A stretch of DNA of 39,174 nt from Bryobacterales bacterium (GTDB lineage Bacteria > Acidobacteriota > Terriglobia > Bryobacterales > Bryobacteraceae). Within the stretch, counting starts at the first letter, position 1, and every line of letters starts with the position of its first letter. Positions 25,662 to 34,245 of this stretch are shown here, one piece after another. A program made the position numbers and the translations under genes. The notes below the pieces were generated by a model. That model was given only the letters and a program-made list of their open reading frames with translations. It was not told the DNA's origin and searched no databases. The DNA lies in the NCBI GenBank assembly GCA_025463005.1, contig JAOAPR010000016.1:1-39174 (forward strand), read 5' to 3'.

Positions 25662-26621
25662 ATGGATCGACGACGCTTTATGAAGGGCAGTACGGCGCTG
25701 GGCTTGGCGATGGGCGCGGCGAAGGCGCAAGCGCCGGGGCAAAGCGCGGGTAAATCCTCTGCTCGTGCTACTCGAAATGATTTCTGGCCGGGCGGAGCTC
25801 GTCTGGTGGTCTCGCTGTCTTTGCAAATGGAAGCCGGCGCACAGCCTGAGCGCGGAGCCGCTGGACCATGGGGCGTCCTCGATACGAAGTATCCGGATTT
25901 GCCCACGGAGAAATGGTATGAGTACGGATTCAAGGAAGGGATTCCCCGTCTGCTCGATATGTATGATCGGCGGAAGGTCAAGGTGACCTCCCATATGGTC
26001 GGCATGGCGGTGGAGAAGCATCCCGCTTTGGCGAAGGAAATCGTCCAGCGGGGCCATGAGGCCGCGGCGCACGGCTACACCTGGGAGCCGCAATACGCCA
26101 AGACGCCGGACGAAGAGCGAGCCTCCTACCAGGCCAATGTGCAGGCCATCGAGCGCGCCACCGGGGCACGGCCGATCGGCTTCAACGCACCCGGAATGCG
26201 GGCGACACCGGAGACGTTCGGAATCCTGCAGGACCTCGGGTTCCTCTATCACACCGACGATTTGAGCCGCGATGAGCCGTTTGTAATCGCGGTGCGGCGC
26301 AAGCCCTTCGTAGTAGTGCCCTACACGTTCCAGCTCAACGATTTTCAAAACTTCGAGAATCGCTGGCGCACGTGCAGCGATTTCGCCGGCGAGCTGAAGA
26401 GCGAATTCGACGCGCTCTATGAAGAATCCGCGCGCAAACGCCGTATGATTTCGGTCAGCGCTCACGATCGCGTCGCCGGGCGTGCGTCACGCATGCGGGT
26501 GATCGAAGATTTCATTATTTACGCCCAACGCCAGCCTGGCGTGGTCTTTATGCGGAAAGATGAAATCGCGAAGTTTGCTTTGGCCAGCCCGATCACAGTC
26601 AGGGAAGGCGAGACGGCGTGA
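25662..26621 (+). CDS. Tat-exported polysaccharide deacetylase-fold protein (PuuE/allantoinase-like)
   Basis: A 319-residue NodB-fold protein. The ATG at 25662 follows GGGAGG and yields a twin-arginine signal (DRRRFMKGSTALGLAMG). The catalytic domain shows LVVSLSLQMEAGAQ at the place where polysaccharide deacetylases have their Asp motif, then EAAAHGYTWEPQ (metal His), IGFNAPGMRATPETF and ISVSAHDRVAG. The Glu-containing first motif, without the usual adjacent Asp pair, is closer to the PuuE/cyclic-imidase branch than to chitin deacetylases. A non-sugar amide or imide substrate is therefore possible. The 3' end overlaps the convergent GT/FkbM gene by 23 bp. The regulator is unknown; the short divergent gap to copy C suggests linked expression. 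Confidence 0.82.
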   Translation: MDRRRFMKGSTALGLAMGAAKAQAPGQSAGKSSARATRNDFWPGGARLVVSLSLQMEAGAQPERGAAGPWGVLDTKYPDLPTEKWYEYGFKEGIPRLLDMYDRRKVKVTSHMVGMAVEKHPALAKEIVQRGHEAAAHGYTWEPQYAKTPDEERASYQANVQAIERATGARPIGFNAPGMRATPETFGILQDLGFLYHTDDLSRDEPFVIAVRRKPFVVVPYTFQLNDFQNFENRWRTCSDFAGELKSEFDALYEESARKRRMISVSAHDRVAGRASRMRVIEDFIIYAQRQPGVVFMRKDEIAKFALASPITVREGETA

Positions 26622-29253
26622 TCTCTGGGCGCTCCATCGGGACCGCGATCATATTCTCGCTGCGAGGCTCGCCATCTGCCGGGATCGGAGTCCCCGCGGT
26701 GTCGCTGAACGCGTAGAGCCTGTAGTCCTGCTCACGCAGGAAATCGACGACATCCGGCAGGCCGGCGGCTTGAGCTTCGAAAAGAATCGTCGGCCGCATT
26801 TCGCGCAGCACTCTCCGCGATCCCAGGAGTACCCGGCCTTCCGCTCCTTCCACATCCAACTTCACAAAGTCCAGGCGAGTGAGGCCGGCCTCGGTCGCAA
26901 AACCATCGAGAGTCTGCGCGGAAACTCTTTCTATTCGCAGCAGTGGTACCTGATGGACAAACTTACCCAAGGTGTTATGACCGGCGTGCGTCGAAGACGC
27001 GATCTTGAGTTCTGCCTTTCCGGGCGCATCGGAGAGAGCCACCGGAACGGCACGCACATTATCGAGACCATTGAGCCGGATGTTGCAGCTCAGGCGATGG
27101 AACTCGCGCTGGCTCGGCTCGAACGAGTACACGAGTCCGGAAGTTCCGACGCACCGCGACGCAAACAACGAGTACAGACCTTCGTTGGCGCCTCCATCAA
27201 CGAACACCATCCCTTCTCTCAAAACCGAGTTCAGAAACGCAAACTCATTCGGATCGATACATCCTCCGATGAAGAGGGGACGGCTCAAGTCGTTTCCAAG
27301 GTGAATCTGGATGGTCAGTCCCCTGTGCCAGTTCATTTGAAACGGAGCTTCACGACTATCGTTATGGAAGTAGGTCCAAATGAACCGCCGCATCCGGAAT
27401 TCGATTTCGGGGTTGTCCCAGTCGGAATCAAAGCGCCATCCTGGATAGGGCGCGAGGGGTCGTCTATACGCCAAACTATTTGCCGCCGAAAGAAGCCCCT
27501 TTTCGATCTCAGCTCCGGTCCGGTCTGGGTCGGTGTACCCGCGCAAGTCCGGGCCCAAGGCACGAAGTGAGGGCAGAACTGCGGCGTCGAGGTCGATGTC
27601 GCTGGTTTGTCGGGGCCCAGGCACTGTTTCGGGAAGATCAAGATTGGCCAGCCCCCAATCCTCGTTATTGAAGATCATGGGAGAGTTCAGCCGGCGCATC
27701 TGCGCTCCCCACTGAAGAACATCTTCGTTATCGAGGACAGGAATGCGCTTGAGGGCGAGCCGCTCGTAGAGCTTTTGCTGGCCTTCCGGAGTCCAGCCGG
27801 ACCCGCTACCGTGTTCGATGTGGTAGATCCGCATCGGTTCGGCGAGCACCTCTTCGCGAGCCCCTCCATAATGCGCGGCAAAGCAAAACACCGAATCGAT
27901 GTTCATTGAGAACACGTCGAATTCGGGGTATCCGCGCAGGTTGAACCAGTGCTCGCGCGCGATGAGCGTGAAGTCCCCACAGCCATTGGTATGAAGGAAG
28001 TCGGGGCAGCGGACACTGTCTGAGGTCGCCACAGCGCCGGTGGCCGGCTCAACCGGAGGTTTCACTCTGGCGCCCCGGATCATTCCCGTGAAACCGCCAC
28101 GCTCCACATAGTTCTTCAAAATACGCTGGAGCCGTGGCGACACGGGCACTGTCAACGAAACCAGGGGTCCATCATCGGCCAGTTTTCGAATGACATATTG
28201 CAGGTTTCGCCACGACATGAGCGCCCGGCTGGTTGCCGGAATCGCTTTTAGCGTTGCCTGCGACTGGCCCGAGGCGATTTCGACTGATTCCGTTGTCGCG
28301 TCCCGCTCCACGCGGAATACGCGAAAGCACAGAGTGCGCGGATTGGTATTCGGAGATGCAAATGTCCCCAATGTACGGAAGACCAGACGCGGCGAAGGAG
28401 GCGAAGGGAGCGTGAGATGCATTCGTGTGCGACTGTCAATCGTGACGCGCGCCACGGGTTTTCCGTCATCGGTCACTACTTCCAGTTCCAGAGGACGGCC
28501 GCCGGTACCCGGTCCGGGCTCCAGATCCACCATTAGCCGCGTGATCGAATCATGCGATGTATCGAGGTGGATCTCTGCCTGGTCCTGCGCCCAGCGGAAG
28601 CGTCCCACGGATTCGAAGCGTTCGGGAGCGTACCAGCCGGGCCCGAACAGAATGCCTGATCCGGGCGAAGCCACGTCTAGAGAACTCAGGACGGGCGCGC
28701 CATCCGGCGAGACTTCAAAGGTGCCCTCGCGCCGGTTCACACGGATGAGATGACTACGGCAGTAGGCGAGCTGTTCTTCGAGCGGCGCTCCTGCGGGAAC
28801 GTCGCTCATCGCATCGTGGCGGTCGATCCGGTACATCCGATCGGTTCTGAGTTGCTGCGTACCCAAGAACGCGGCCAGCTCGTCGGAAAACAGGATGTCG
28901 ATATTTGTCGCCAGAATAAACCGGCCTCGGGCCCTCCGGATGCCTACATTCTTGGCGATCATCTGGTATAGGGCCAGATTCGCGCCATGTTGGTATCGGT
29001 TGTGAATTTCGGGCGGAACTGTGATGAAGCGAACCTCGCAGGGGCCGGCGTCCGTGGGCCATAGTAACGCCTCAGCCAGCGGAGGGCGATCGCCTGGGGG
29101 GTTCCATTCGACGATGATCAACTCCGATGGAATCTGATGCCGCCGAGCCTGGGCCAGCCAGCCGTCCACAAAGATCTGCATGCGGCCGAGGAGGTTCCCG
29201 CCGTGGTCATCGTTGCGTGCGGCGACCACCAGCGAGAAATAAGGCTCGGGCAC
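26599..29253 (-). CDS. Two-part glycan protein: N-terminal glycosyltransferase-like domain and C-terminal FkbM methyltransferase
   Basis: An 884-residue protein. The preferred start is GTG at 29253, which overlaps the upstream stop by one base (TAGTG) and gives PEPYFSLVVAARNDDHGGN, a GT-A-type opening; TTG at 29286 is an alternative. The N-terminal part includes ELIIVEWNPP and ARGRFILATNIDILFS, with the N-x-D of a nucleotide-sugar site. A beta-rich middle region (about residues 230-330) looks like a carbohydrate-binding sandwich. Residues about 684-860 are an FkbM SAM-dependent methyltransferase (FVDGGANEGLYSL, SFEPSQREF, LDFVKLDVEGAE). It probably adds a sugar and O-methylates a glycan, or methylates its own product. 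It is the last gene of the leftward operon from NadE and has no membrane segment. Confidence 0.82.
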   Translation of the reverse strand: MPEPYFSLVVAARNDDHGGNLLGRMQIFVDGWLAQARRHQIPSELIIVEWNPPGDRPPLAEALLWPTDAGPCEVRFITVPPEIHNRYQHGANLALYQMIAKNVGIRRARGRFILATNIDILFSDELAAFLGTQQLRTDRMYRIDRHDAMSDVPAGAPLEEQLAYCRSHLIRVNRREGTFEVSPDGAPVLSSLDVASPGSGILFGPGWYAPERFESVGRFRWAQDQAEIHLDTSHDSITRLMVDLEPGPGTGGRPLELEVVTDDGKPVARVTIDSRTRMHLTLPSPPSPRLVFRTLGTFASPNTNPRTLCFRVFRVERDATTESVEIASGQSQATLKAIPATSRALMSWRNLQYVIRKLADDGPLVSLTVPVSPRLQRILKNYVERGGFTGMIRGARVKPPVEPATGAVATSDSVRCPDFLHTNGCGDFTLIAREHWFNLRGYPEFDVFSMNIDSVFCFAAHYGGAREEVLAEPMRIYHIEHGSGSGWTPEGQQKLYERLALKRIPVLDNEDVLQWGAQMRRLNSPMIFNNEDWGLANLDLPETVPGPRQTSDIDLDAAVLPSLRALGPDLRGYTDPDRTGAEIEKGLLSAANSLAYRRPLAPYPGWRFDSDWDNPEIEFRMRRFIWTYFHNDSREAPFQMNWHRGLTIQIHLGNDLSRPLFIGGCIDPNEFAFLNSVLREGMVFVDGGANEGLYSLFASRCVGTSGLVYSFEPSQREFHRLSCNIRLNGLDNVRAVPVALSDAPGKAELKIASSTHAGHNTLGKFVHQVPLLRIERVSAQTLDGFATEAGLTRLDFVKLDVEGAEGRVLLGSRRVLREMRPTILFEAQAAGLPDVVDFLREQDYRLYAFSDTAGTPIPADGEPRSENMIAVPMERPEITPSRLP

Positions 29254-30086
29254 TACTTTGGAGTTGCGGTCAAGCACAGGTGCCAACCGAACATGCGTTC
29301 CAGAGACCTGAAGAGTGGCTTCGGCATCCAGCGGAAATACCAGACCTGCTTGTATTGATATTTCACATACTCCGGGATGCTGTAAGAGAATATATGGTCC
29401 ACCTTCGTCTCGATTACGCGGAATCCATGGTCTTCGAGCAGACGACGGCCCTGGGCTCGCGAGTAATTATACGTGATCGGGCAGCCGGTCTGCGCTTCGG
29501 AGTAGTCGGCAATCAGCCGGCTGAGTTTCCAGAACTGCCCCTTGCCGTAGACAAAAAGGATCCACAATACCTTCCACGACCAGCGATGGTACACCATAAT
29601 CTTGACCGTGCTGGTGGGCGTCACGTATTTGCGGATCTGTTCCAGCACGCGCTCCGGATGAGGCGTGTGGTGGATTACGCCGAAGGAATAGATCAGATCG
29701 TATTTCTCTGCCGGTACATAGTCGCTCAGCCGCTCGGCATCCGCCTGAAAAAACTGGACTGCGTCGGCCATGCCCGATACTGCGACGCGCTGGCGGGCCA
29801 CGGCCAGCGACTTTTCGGTTAGATCGACGGCGGTGACCTGAGCACCGTGGCGGGCGAAATTGATGGTATCCGTGCCGATGCCGCATCCGATTTCGAGAAC
29901 CTTCTTGCCCCTCCATCGCTCGAACTCGGCAAAAGCCGGGATATGAGGCTCTACAAAATACTTACGGGCTTCTACTTCGTCTGAATATTCCTTCGTGCCG
30001 ATCGGCTTCTGCGAATGCCGGATATTGCAGGGACGAGCATTCCAGTACTCGCTGACCTTCTGAATGGAGGTGTCCTGAAAAGACAT
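29253..30086 (-). CDS. Class I SAM-dependent methyltransferase
   Basis: A 277-residue cytoplasmic methyltransferase. Motif I is VLEIGCGIGTDTINFARHG (residues 63-81), followed by VTAVDLTEKSLAVAR (ribose-binding acidic loop) and YDLIYSFGVIHHTPHPERVL (motif IV region). The C-terminal third carries an aromatic-rich segment (VWYFRWMPKPLFRSLERMFGW) that may contact a lipid or glycan substrate. Its ATG overlaps the stop of the nucleotide-sugar dehydrogenase gene (TAATG) and its stop overlaps the next GTG. It therefore sits inside a fully coupled operon and likely methylates a sugar or glycolipid intermediate. The acceptor is not identifiable. Confidence 0.88.
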   Translation of the reverse strand: MSFQDTSIQKVSEYWNARPCNIRHSQKPIGTKEYSDEVEARKYFVEPHIPAFAEFERWRGKKVLEIGCGIGTDTINFARHGAQVTAVDLTEKSLAVARQRVAVSGMADAVQFFQADAERLSDYVPAEKYDLIYSFGVIHHTPHPERVLEQIRKYVTPTSTVKIMVYHRWSWKVLWILFVYGKGQFWKLSRLIADYSEAQTGCPITYNYSRAQGRRLLEDHGFRVIETKVDHIFSYSIPEYVKYQYKQVWYFRWMPKPLFRSLERMFGWHLCLTATPK

Positions 30087-31471
30087 TAGTCGGTGCCTAC
30101 AGAAAACAGCCGGGCTGAACGGCTCGAGTCTGCGGGATCTGCCTCCGCAGCGGTGTCCGTGCCCCCGTATCCCAGCCTCAGGTATTCACTCAGATTCGCG
30201 AACAGATCCGCGGGCAAAACGCGCCAGCAATCTACAATCGCGGGCCGGCGTTCACCGGGTTTCAGATCCGCGGGAGTGAGGTTCTTGAACTCAGGCCACG
30301 CGGTCGTGATTACGAGCACATCCGCCTGCCGGGCGCATTCCACCGCGGATACGGCATAGGTTGCGGCGGTGCCCAGCTCCCGCTTCGCATTTTCCATTGC
30401 GGCTGGATCATAAACTACCACCTTGATGCCAGTCGACGAAAGATACTTCGCCAGATCCAGCCCTTGCGACTCGTCCGTGACCTCGGTGTGGGGTTTGTAG
30501 GAGAGGCCGAGGATACCGACGGTTCCGCCCTTCGGCAGCCGCATACGGATGATTTCCGCCAGCCGCGGGACCTGTCTCCGGTTAAGCTGATCGGTTGCCT
30601 CCGCCAGCAAAGCGGGCGCTCCGGTGGCTCTCGCCAAAGCGGAAAATGCGACGTTATCGCGCGGGAAACAAGGACCACCATAACCCAGCGCGCCTTTGAG
30701 ATATTTCTGCCCGATCCGGCTATCGCATCCGATGGCAGAGGTGACGACGTCGGCGTCGGCTCCCGGCAGGCGCTCACACACCTGCGCCAGCATGTTCGCA
30801 TAGGAGATCTTCGTGGTCACGAACGTGTTCACTGAAAGCTTGGTCAGCTCGGCGTTCACGTAGTTCATACGCTGGATCCGCGGATTGCTGTCGCAGACCC
30901 CTTTGTAGAGCTTTTCCAGGATCTCGCCGGAACGCCCGTCCGATTCGCCGATCAGGATCATGTCGGGATTCAGCATGTCGCGGATGACGCTGCCTAGCGC
31001 TATGAATTCGGGGTTGTAGCAGAGGCCAAAGTCCCGGCCGCATTTCTTTCCCGAATGAGCCTCCAGCGCGGGCAATAATGTGCCGCCCGTCGATCCTGGC
31101 ATTACGGTGCTCGAAAGCACTACCAGATGCCAATCCGGTTTATTCCGGAGCGCCGCGCCGATCTTCTCCGCCGCGCTCAGGACATATTTCATGGAAAATC
31201 CGCCGTCGGCTTCTGAAGGGGTAGGCACCATGATGAACGTTGCGTCGGTGGCCAGCACCGCAGCTGAGCAATCCGCGGTGGCCGAGAGACGCTGCCGGTT
31301 CGCCTGGATCATCGCGGCGAGATCCGGTTCGTTCACGGGCGCCTGCCCATCTTGAATCGCGGCGACATACGCTGGATTCACGTCGACCCCTATTACGGTG
31401 TGGCCCTTATGGACCATCACCGCGGCCATGGGTGCGCCAAGTTTTCCTAACCCGATAATCGAGATTCTCAT
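30086..31471 (-). CDS. UDP-glucose/GDP-mannose dehydrogenase family protein
   Basis: A 461-residue NAD-dependent nucleotide-sugar dehydrogenase that would oxidise the C6 alcohol of a UDP- or GDP-sugar to the uronic acid. The ATG at 31471 starts MRISIIGLGKLGAP, the Rossmann NAD site GLGKLG. Next come FIMVPTPSEADGG, LSSTVMPGSTGG, the NPEFIALGSVIRDM substrate segment and the catalytic Cys268 in GYGGPCFPRDN, where Pro replaces the more common Ser. The C-terminal domain has GILGLSYKPHTEVTDES. Uronate versus N-acyl variant cannot be decided. It lies five bases after the NadE stop and overlaps the methyltransferase start, so NAD synthesis and an NAD-using step share one transcript. Confidence 0.9.
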   Translation of the reverse strand: MRISIIGLGKLGAPMAAVMVHKGHTVIGVDVNPAYVAAIQDGQAPVNEPDLAAMIQANRQRLSATADCSAAVLATDATFIMVPTPSEADGGFSMKYVLSAAEKIGAALRNKPDWHLVVLSSTVMPGSTGGTLLPALEAHSGKKCGRDFGLCYNPEFIALGSVIRDMLNPDMILIGESDGRSGEILEKLYKGVCDSNPRIQRMNYVNAELTKLSVNTFVTTKISYANMLAQVCERLPGADADVVTSAIGCDSRIGQKYLKGALGYGGPCFPRDNVAFSALARATGAPALLAEATDQLNRRQVPRLAEIIRMRLPKGGTVGILGLSYKPHTEVTDESQGLDLAKYLSSTGIKVVVYDPAAMENAKRELGTAATYAVSAVECARQADVLVITTAWPEFKNLTPADLKPGERRPAIVDCWRVLPADLFANLSEYLRLGYGGTDTAAEADPADSSRSARLFSVGTD

Positions 31472-31476
31472 CAGTT

Positions 31477-33132
31477 CTATTCGCCTCGAGCAATTGGCAT
31501 TCGCCACCCGGTTCCGAAAGCGCGTGATGTCACTTTCAGCACCGGCGCAGCCTGTTTTCTCTTAAACTCCGCGTTCCGGACCAGCCGGAGGACCTTGCGG
31601 GCGGTCTCTTCCTGATAACCTTGCGCGATGATTTCCTCCGCGGACCGGGATCCTTCGATATGCAGCTCCAGAATCCGGTCCAGCACCTCGTACGCGGGCA
31701 GGCTATCCTGATCGGTTTGATCCGGACGCAGTTCGGCTGACGGAGCCTTGGTGAGCGTGGTTTCCGGGATGTCCGCTTTCCGGCGGTTTCGCTCCCGCGC
31801 GACCCGATACACCATCATCTTGGGCAGGTCCGCGATGACCGCCAGTCCACCATTCATGTCTCCGTATAGCGTACAATAGCCGACCGCCAGTTCGGATTTG
31901 TTCCCCGTAGTGAGGAGCAGCGCGCTGTATTTATTTGACAATGCCATCAATAAGTTGCCGCGAATCCGGGACTGGATATTTTCCTCCGTGACGTCGGGTT
32001 TGAAACCCTTGAAGGCGCCCGCCAGTGCCGTTTCGTAGGTTTCCATGATGGGCGAAATCGGCAGCGACAACACCTGGATGCCCAGATTGCGCGCCAACTC
32101 CACGGAATCATCCACGCTGCCTTGACTCGAATAGACGGATGGCATCATTACGCCGAGCACATTCTCCGGACCCACTGCATCGGCGGCGATCGCCGCGGTA
32201 AGCGCCGAATCGATTCCGCCGGAAAGTCCAAGCAGCACTCTTTTAAAATGCGTCTTGCGGGCGTAATCCCGCACGCCCAGGACCAGAGCGTTCCAGATTT
32301 CAGCCTCAGGCGCGAAATCATCCTCCGCGATGCTGCCGGTTTCGGCCGCCAGATCCACGATCACCAAATCCTCGGCGAACCCCTTCGCCCTCGCCACGAG
32401 ATTACCCTGCCGGTCGAACGCGCCGCTGCGTCCGTCGAAAATTAGATCGTCGTTGCCGCCCACCTGGTTCACCCATGCCAGCGGAAGCCCGTGCTTGCGG
32501 GCCATCTGGCCGAGCATCTGCTCGCGCAGCTGCTCCTTGCCCACAGTGAAGGGAGACGCGGAAAGATTGACGATGGCCTGCGCGCCCGCCTGCGCCAGCA
32601 CCTCGATCGGATCCTGATGGTAACGCCGGCGCTTCCAGAAATCGCGGTCGTTCCAGACGTCCTCGCAGATGCTGATGCCCAGGCGAAAGCCGTTCAGGTC
32701 GAGGATCCCCGGCGCGCGGCCGGGCTCGAAATAGCGATCTTCATCGAAGACATCGTAGGTGGGCAGCAGGGTCTTGTGAAACACCGGCCCGGTGGCGCCA
32801 TCGCTCAGCAGCACTGCGCTATTGAATAGCGGCCGGCCGATTTCGGCGGGGTTGGGGGTAGCGGCCCCCACTAATACCGCAGGAGCATCCTTTAAATCCG
32901 AGGCCAGGCATGAAAGCATCTGGCAGCTTCGTTGCACGAAGCCATCGCTCATCAGAAGATCTCGGGGAAGGTAGCCCATCAGCGCGAGCTCAGGCGTTAC
33001 CACCAGGTCCACGCCAAGGGCTTGCGCGGAACGGACGCCGCGAATGATCTGCGAGGCGTTCCCCTTTAGATCGCCCGCGACAGGGTTTAGCTGGAGAAGC
33101 GCGACTCGCAATTCGTTTATTCCAGGACCCAA
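31477..33132 (-). CDS. nadE: Glutamine-dependent NAD+ synthetase
   Basis: A 551-residue two-domain enzyme that makes NAD+ from deamido-NAD+, ATP and glutamine. The N-terminal nitrilase-type glutaminase has the Glu48 (TPELAL), Lys120 (HKTLLP), Cys156 (ISICEDVW) triad. The C-terminal synthetase has the PP-loop LSGGIDSALT (from residue 303), TTGNKSELAVGYCTLYGDM and LRPDQTDQDSLPAYEVLD. No ATG is available. TTG at 33132 or TTG at 33111 must be used, the latter giving the family-like opening LRVALLQLNP with TGGA about eight bases upstream. The gene heads the leftward glycan operon, and a candidate promoter lies at 33154-33182. Length and all catalytic residues are normal. Confidence 0.95.
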   Translation of the reverse strand: MGPGINELRVALLQLNPVAGDLKGNASQIIRGVRSAQALGVDLVVTPELALMGYLPRDLLMSDGFVQRSCQMLSCLASDLKDAPAVLVGAATPNPAEIGRPLFNSAVLLSDGATGPVFHKTLLPTYDVFDEDRYFEPGRAPGILDLNGFRLGISICEDVWNDRDFWKRRRYHQDPIEVLAQAGAQAIVNLSASPFTVGKEQLREQMLGQMARKHGLPLAWVNQVGGNDDLIFDGRSGAFDRQGNLVARAKGFAEDLVIVDLAAETGSIAEDDFAPEAEIWNALVLGVRDYARKTHFKRVLLGLSGGIDSALTAAIAADAVGPENVLGVMMPSVYSSQGSVDDSVELARNLGIQVLSLPISPIMETYETALAGAFKGFKPDVTEENIQSRIRGNLLMALSNKYSALLLTTGNKSELAVGYCTLYGDMNGGLAVIADLPKMMVYRVARERNRRKADIPETTLTKAPSAELRPDQTDQDSLPAYEVLDRILELHIEGSRSAEEIIAQGYQEETARKVLRLVRNAEFKRKQAAPVLKVTSRAFGTGWRMPIARGE

Positions 33133-33153
33133 CCTGACTTAAAGTATCTCCTT

Positions 33154-33182
33154 AGTCTAGCAGCGGTCAGCAATGGGACCAA
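33154..33182 (-). promoter_or_regulatory. Candidate promoter of the nadE/glycan operon
   Basis: On the minus strand, TTGGTC (33177-33182) and TAGACT (33154-33159) are separated by 17 bases, giving a start near 33147 and a short leader. AAGGAG follows at about 33148-33153 but is about 15 bases from the first TTG, too far for a standard ribosome site. The facing gene starts about 50 bases to the right, so the region is a compact divergent promoter zone. Confidence 0.35.
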
Positions 33183-33233
33183 ACCGGCGCCGCCGTGTTA
33201 CATTGAGCCTTGACTATGAAGGGACCCTTGACG

Positions 33234-34238
33234 ATGAAAGACGATTTGATCCTAGTCACCGGGGGCGGCGGGTTCATTGGCGGCGCCATGGTTGCCGAAT
33301 TGCGGCGTCAAGGATACAAGAGGATTCGCGCGGTTGACGTTAAGCCTCTTGCCGAGTGGTACCAGGTATTCGACGACGCCGACAACCTTGTTCTCGATCT
33401 GAACCTGAAAGAGAACTGCGAGCAGGCCGCCGAAGGCGCCAGCGAAGTCTACAATTTCGCGGCGAATATGGGCGGCATGGGCTTCATCGAGAACAATAAA
33501 GCGCTGTGCATGCTGTCGGTCCTGATCAACACCCACATGCTCCAGGCTGCCCAGAAGTTCGGCGTCGAACGATTCTTTTATTCCTCTTCCGCATGCGTCT
33601 ATAACGGCGACAAACAAACGGATCCCAACAATCCCGGCTTGAAGGAAGAAGACGCTTACCCGGCCATGGCCGAGGACGGATACGGCTGGGAGAAACTGTT
33701 CAGCGAGCGCATGTGCCGGCACTTCAGCGAAGACTATGGGATGTATGTCCGGGTCGCGCGCTTTCACAACGTTTACGGACCTCACGGTACCTGGGATGGC
33801 GGACGCGAAAAGGCGCCGGCGGCCATCTGCCGGAAAGTGATTGAAGCCAAGGTCAGCGGCCGGCACGAAATCATTATCTGGGGCGACGGCACGCGCACTC
33901 GCAGCTTCATGTACATTGACGACTGCATCCAGGGCGTCCAGAAAATCATGAATTCCGGGATCCTCGAGCCGATTAACCTGGGGTCGTCCGAAATGGTCTC
34001 GATCAATCAGTTAGTAGACATCGTGGAAGACATCGCCAAGGTCAAACTGAAGCGAGTCTACGATCTGGATGCACCTAAGGGCGTGATGGGGCGGAACAGC
34101 GATAATACCCTGATTAAGAAATACCTCGGGTGGGAGCCTGATATTCCGTTGCGGCAGGGTCTGGAGAAGACCTACGCCTGGATCTACGACCAGTACATGC
34201 TCAGCAAAAGTCCGAATCACGCGGCGGTTCTTCGCTAA
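33234..34238 (+). CDS. GDP-mannose 3,5-epimerase-like short-chain dehydrogenase
   Basis: A 334-residue extended SDR enzyme strikingly similar to plant GDP-mannose 3,5-epimerase, which makes GDP-L-galactose and GDP-L-gulose. The NAD site is VTGGGGFIGG (residues 8-17), and ANMGGMGFI, NVYGPHGTWDGGREKAPAA and GDGTRTRSFMYIDDC are near-identical to what I recall of the plant enzyme. Putative catalytic residues are Cys121 (SSACVY), Tyr150 and Lys154 (YGWEK) and Lys193 (REKAPAA). Their spacing (29, 4, 39) equals that of Cys145, Tyr174, Lys178 and Lys217 in Arabidopsis GME. ATG 33234 has AGGGA nine bases upstream; ATG 33216 is an alternative. A GT2 gene follows seven bases later. Confidence 0.88.
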   Translation: MKDDLILVTGGGGFIGGAMVAELRRQGYKRIRAVDVKPLAEWYQVFDDADNLVLDLNLKENCEQAAEGASEVYNFAANMGGMGFIENNKALCMLSVLINTHMLQAAQKFGVERFFYSSSACVYNGDKQTDPNNPGLKEEDAYPAMAEDGYGWEKLFSERMCRHFSEDYGMYVRVARFHNVYGPHGTWDGGREKAPAAICRKVIEAKVSGRHEIIIWGDGTRTRSFMYIDDCIQGVQKIMNSGILEPINLGSSEMVSINQLVDIVEDIAKVKLKRVYDLDAPKGVMGRNSDNTLIKKYLGWEPDIPLRQGLEKTYAWIYDQYMLSKSPNHAAVLR

Positions 34239-34245
34239 CACAATT

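Noticed and set aside
25632-26465. Upstream in-frame extension of copy C by about 278 residues (leftward, antisense to the PuuE-like gene)
   Set aside because: The extension is the shadow of the Tat-exported deacetylase gene; the signal peptide at ATG 25631 marks the real start.
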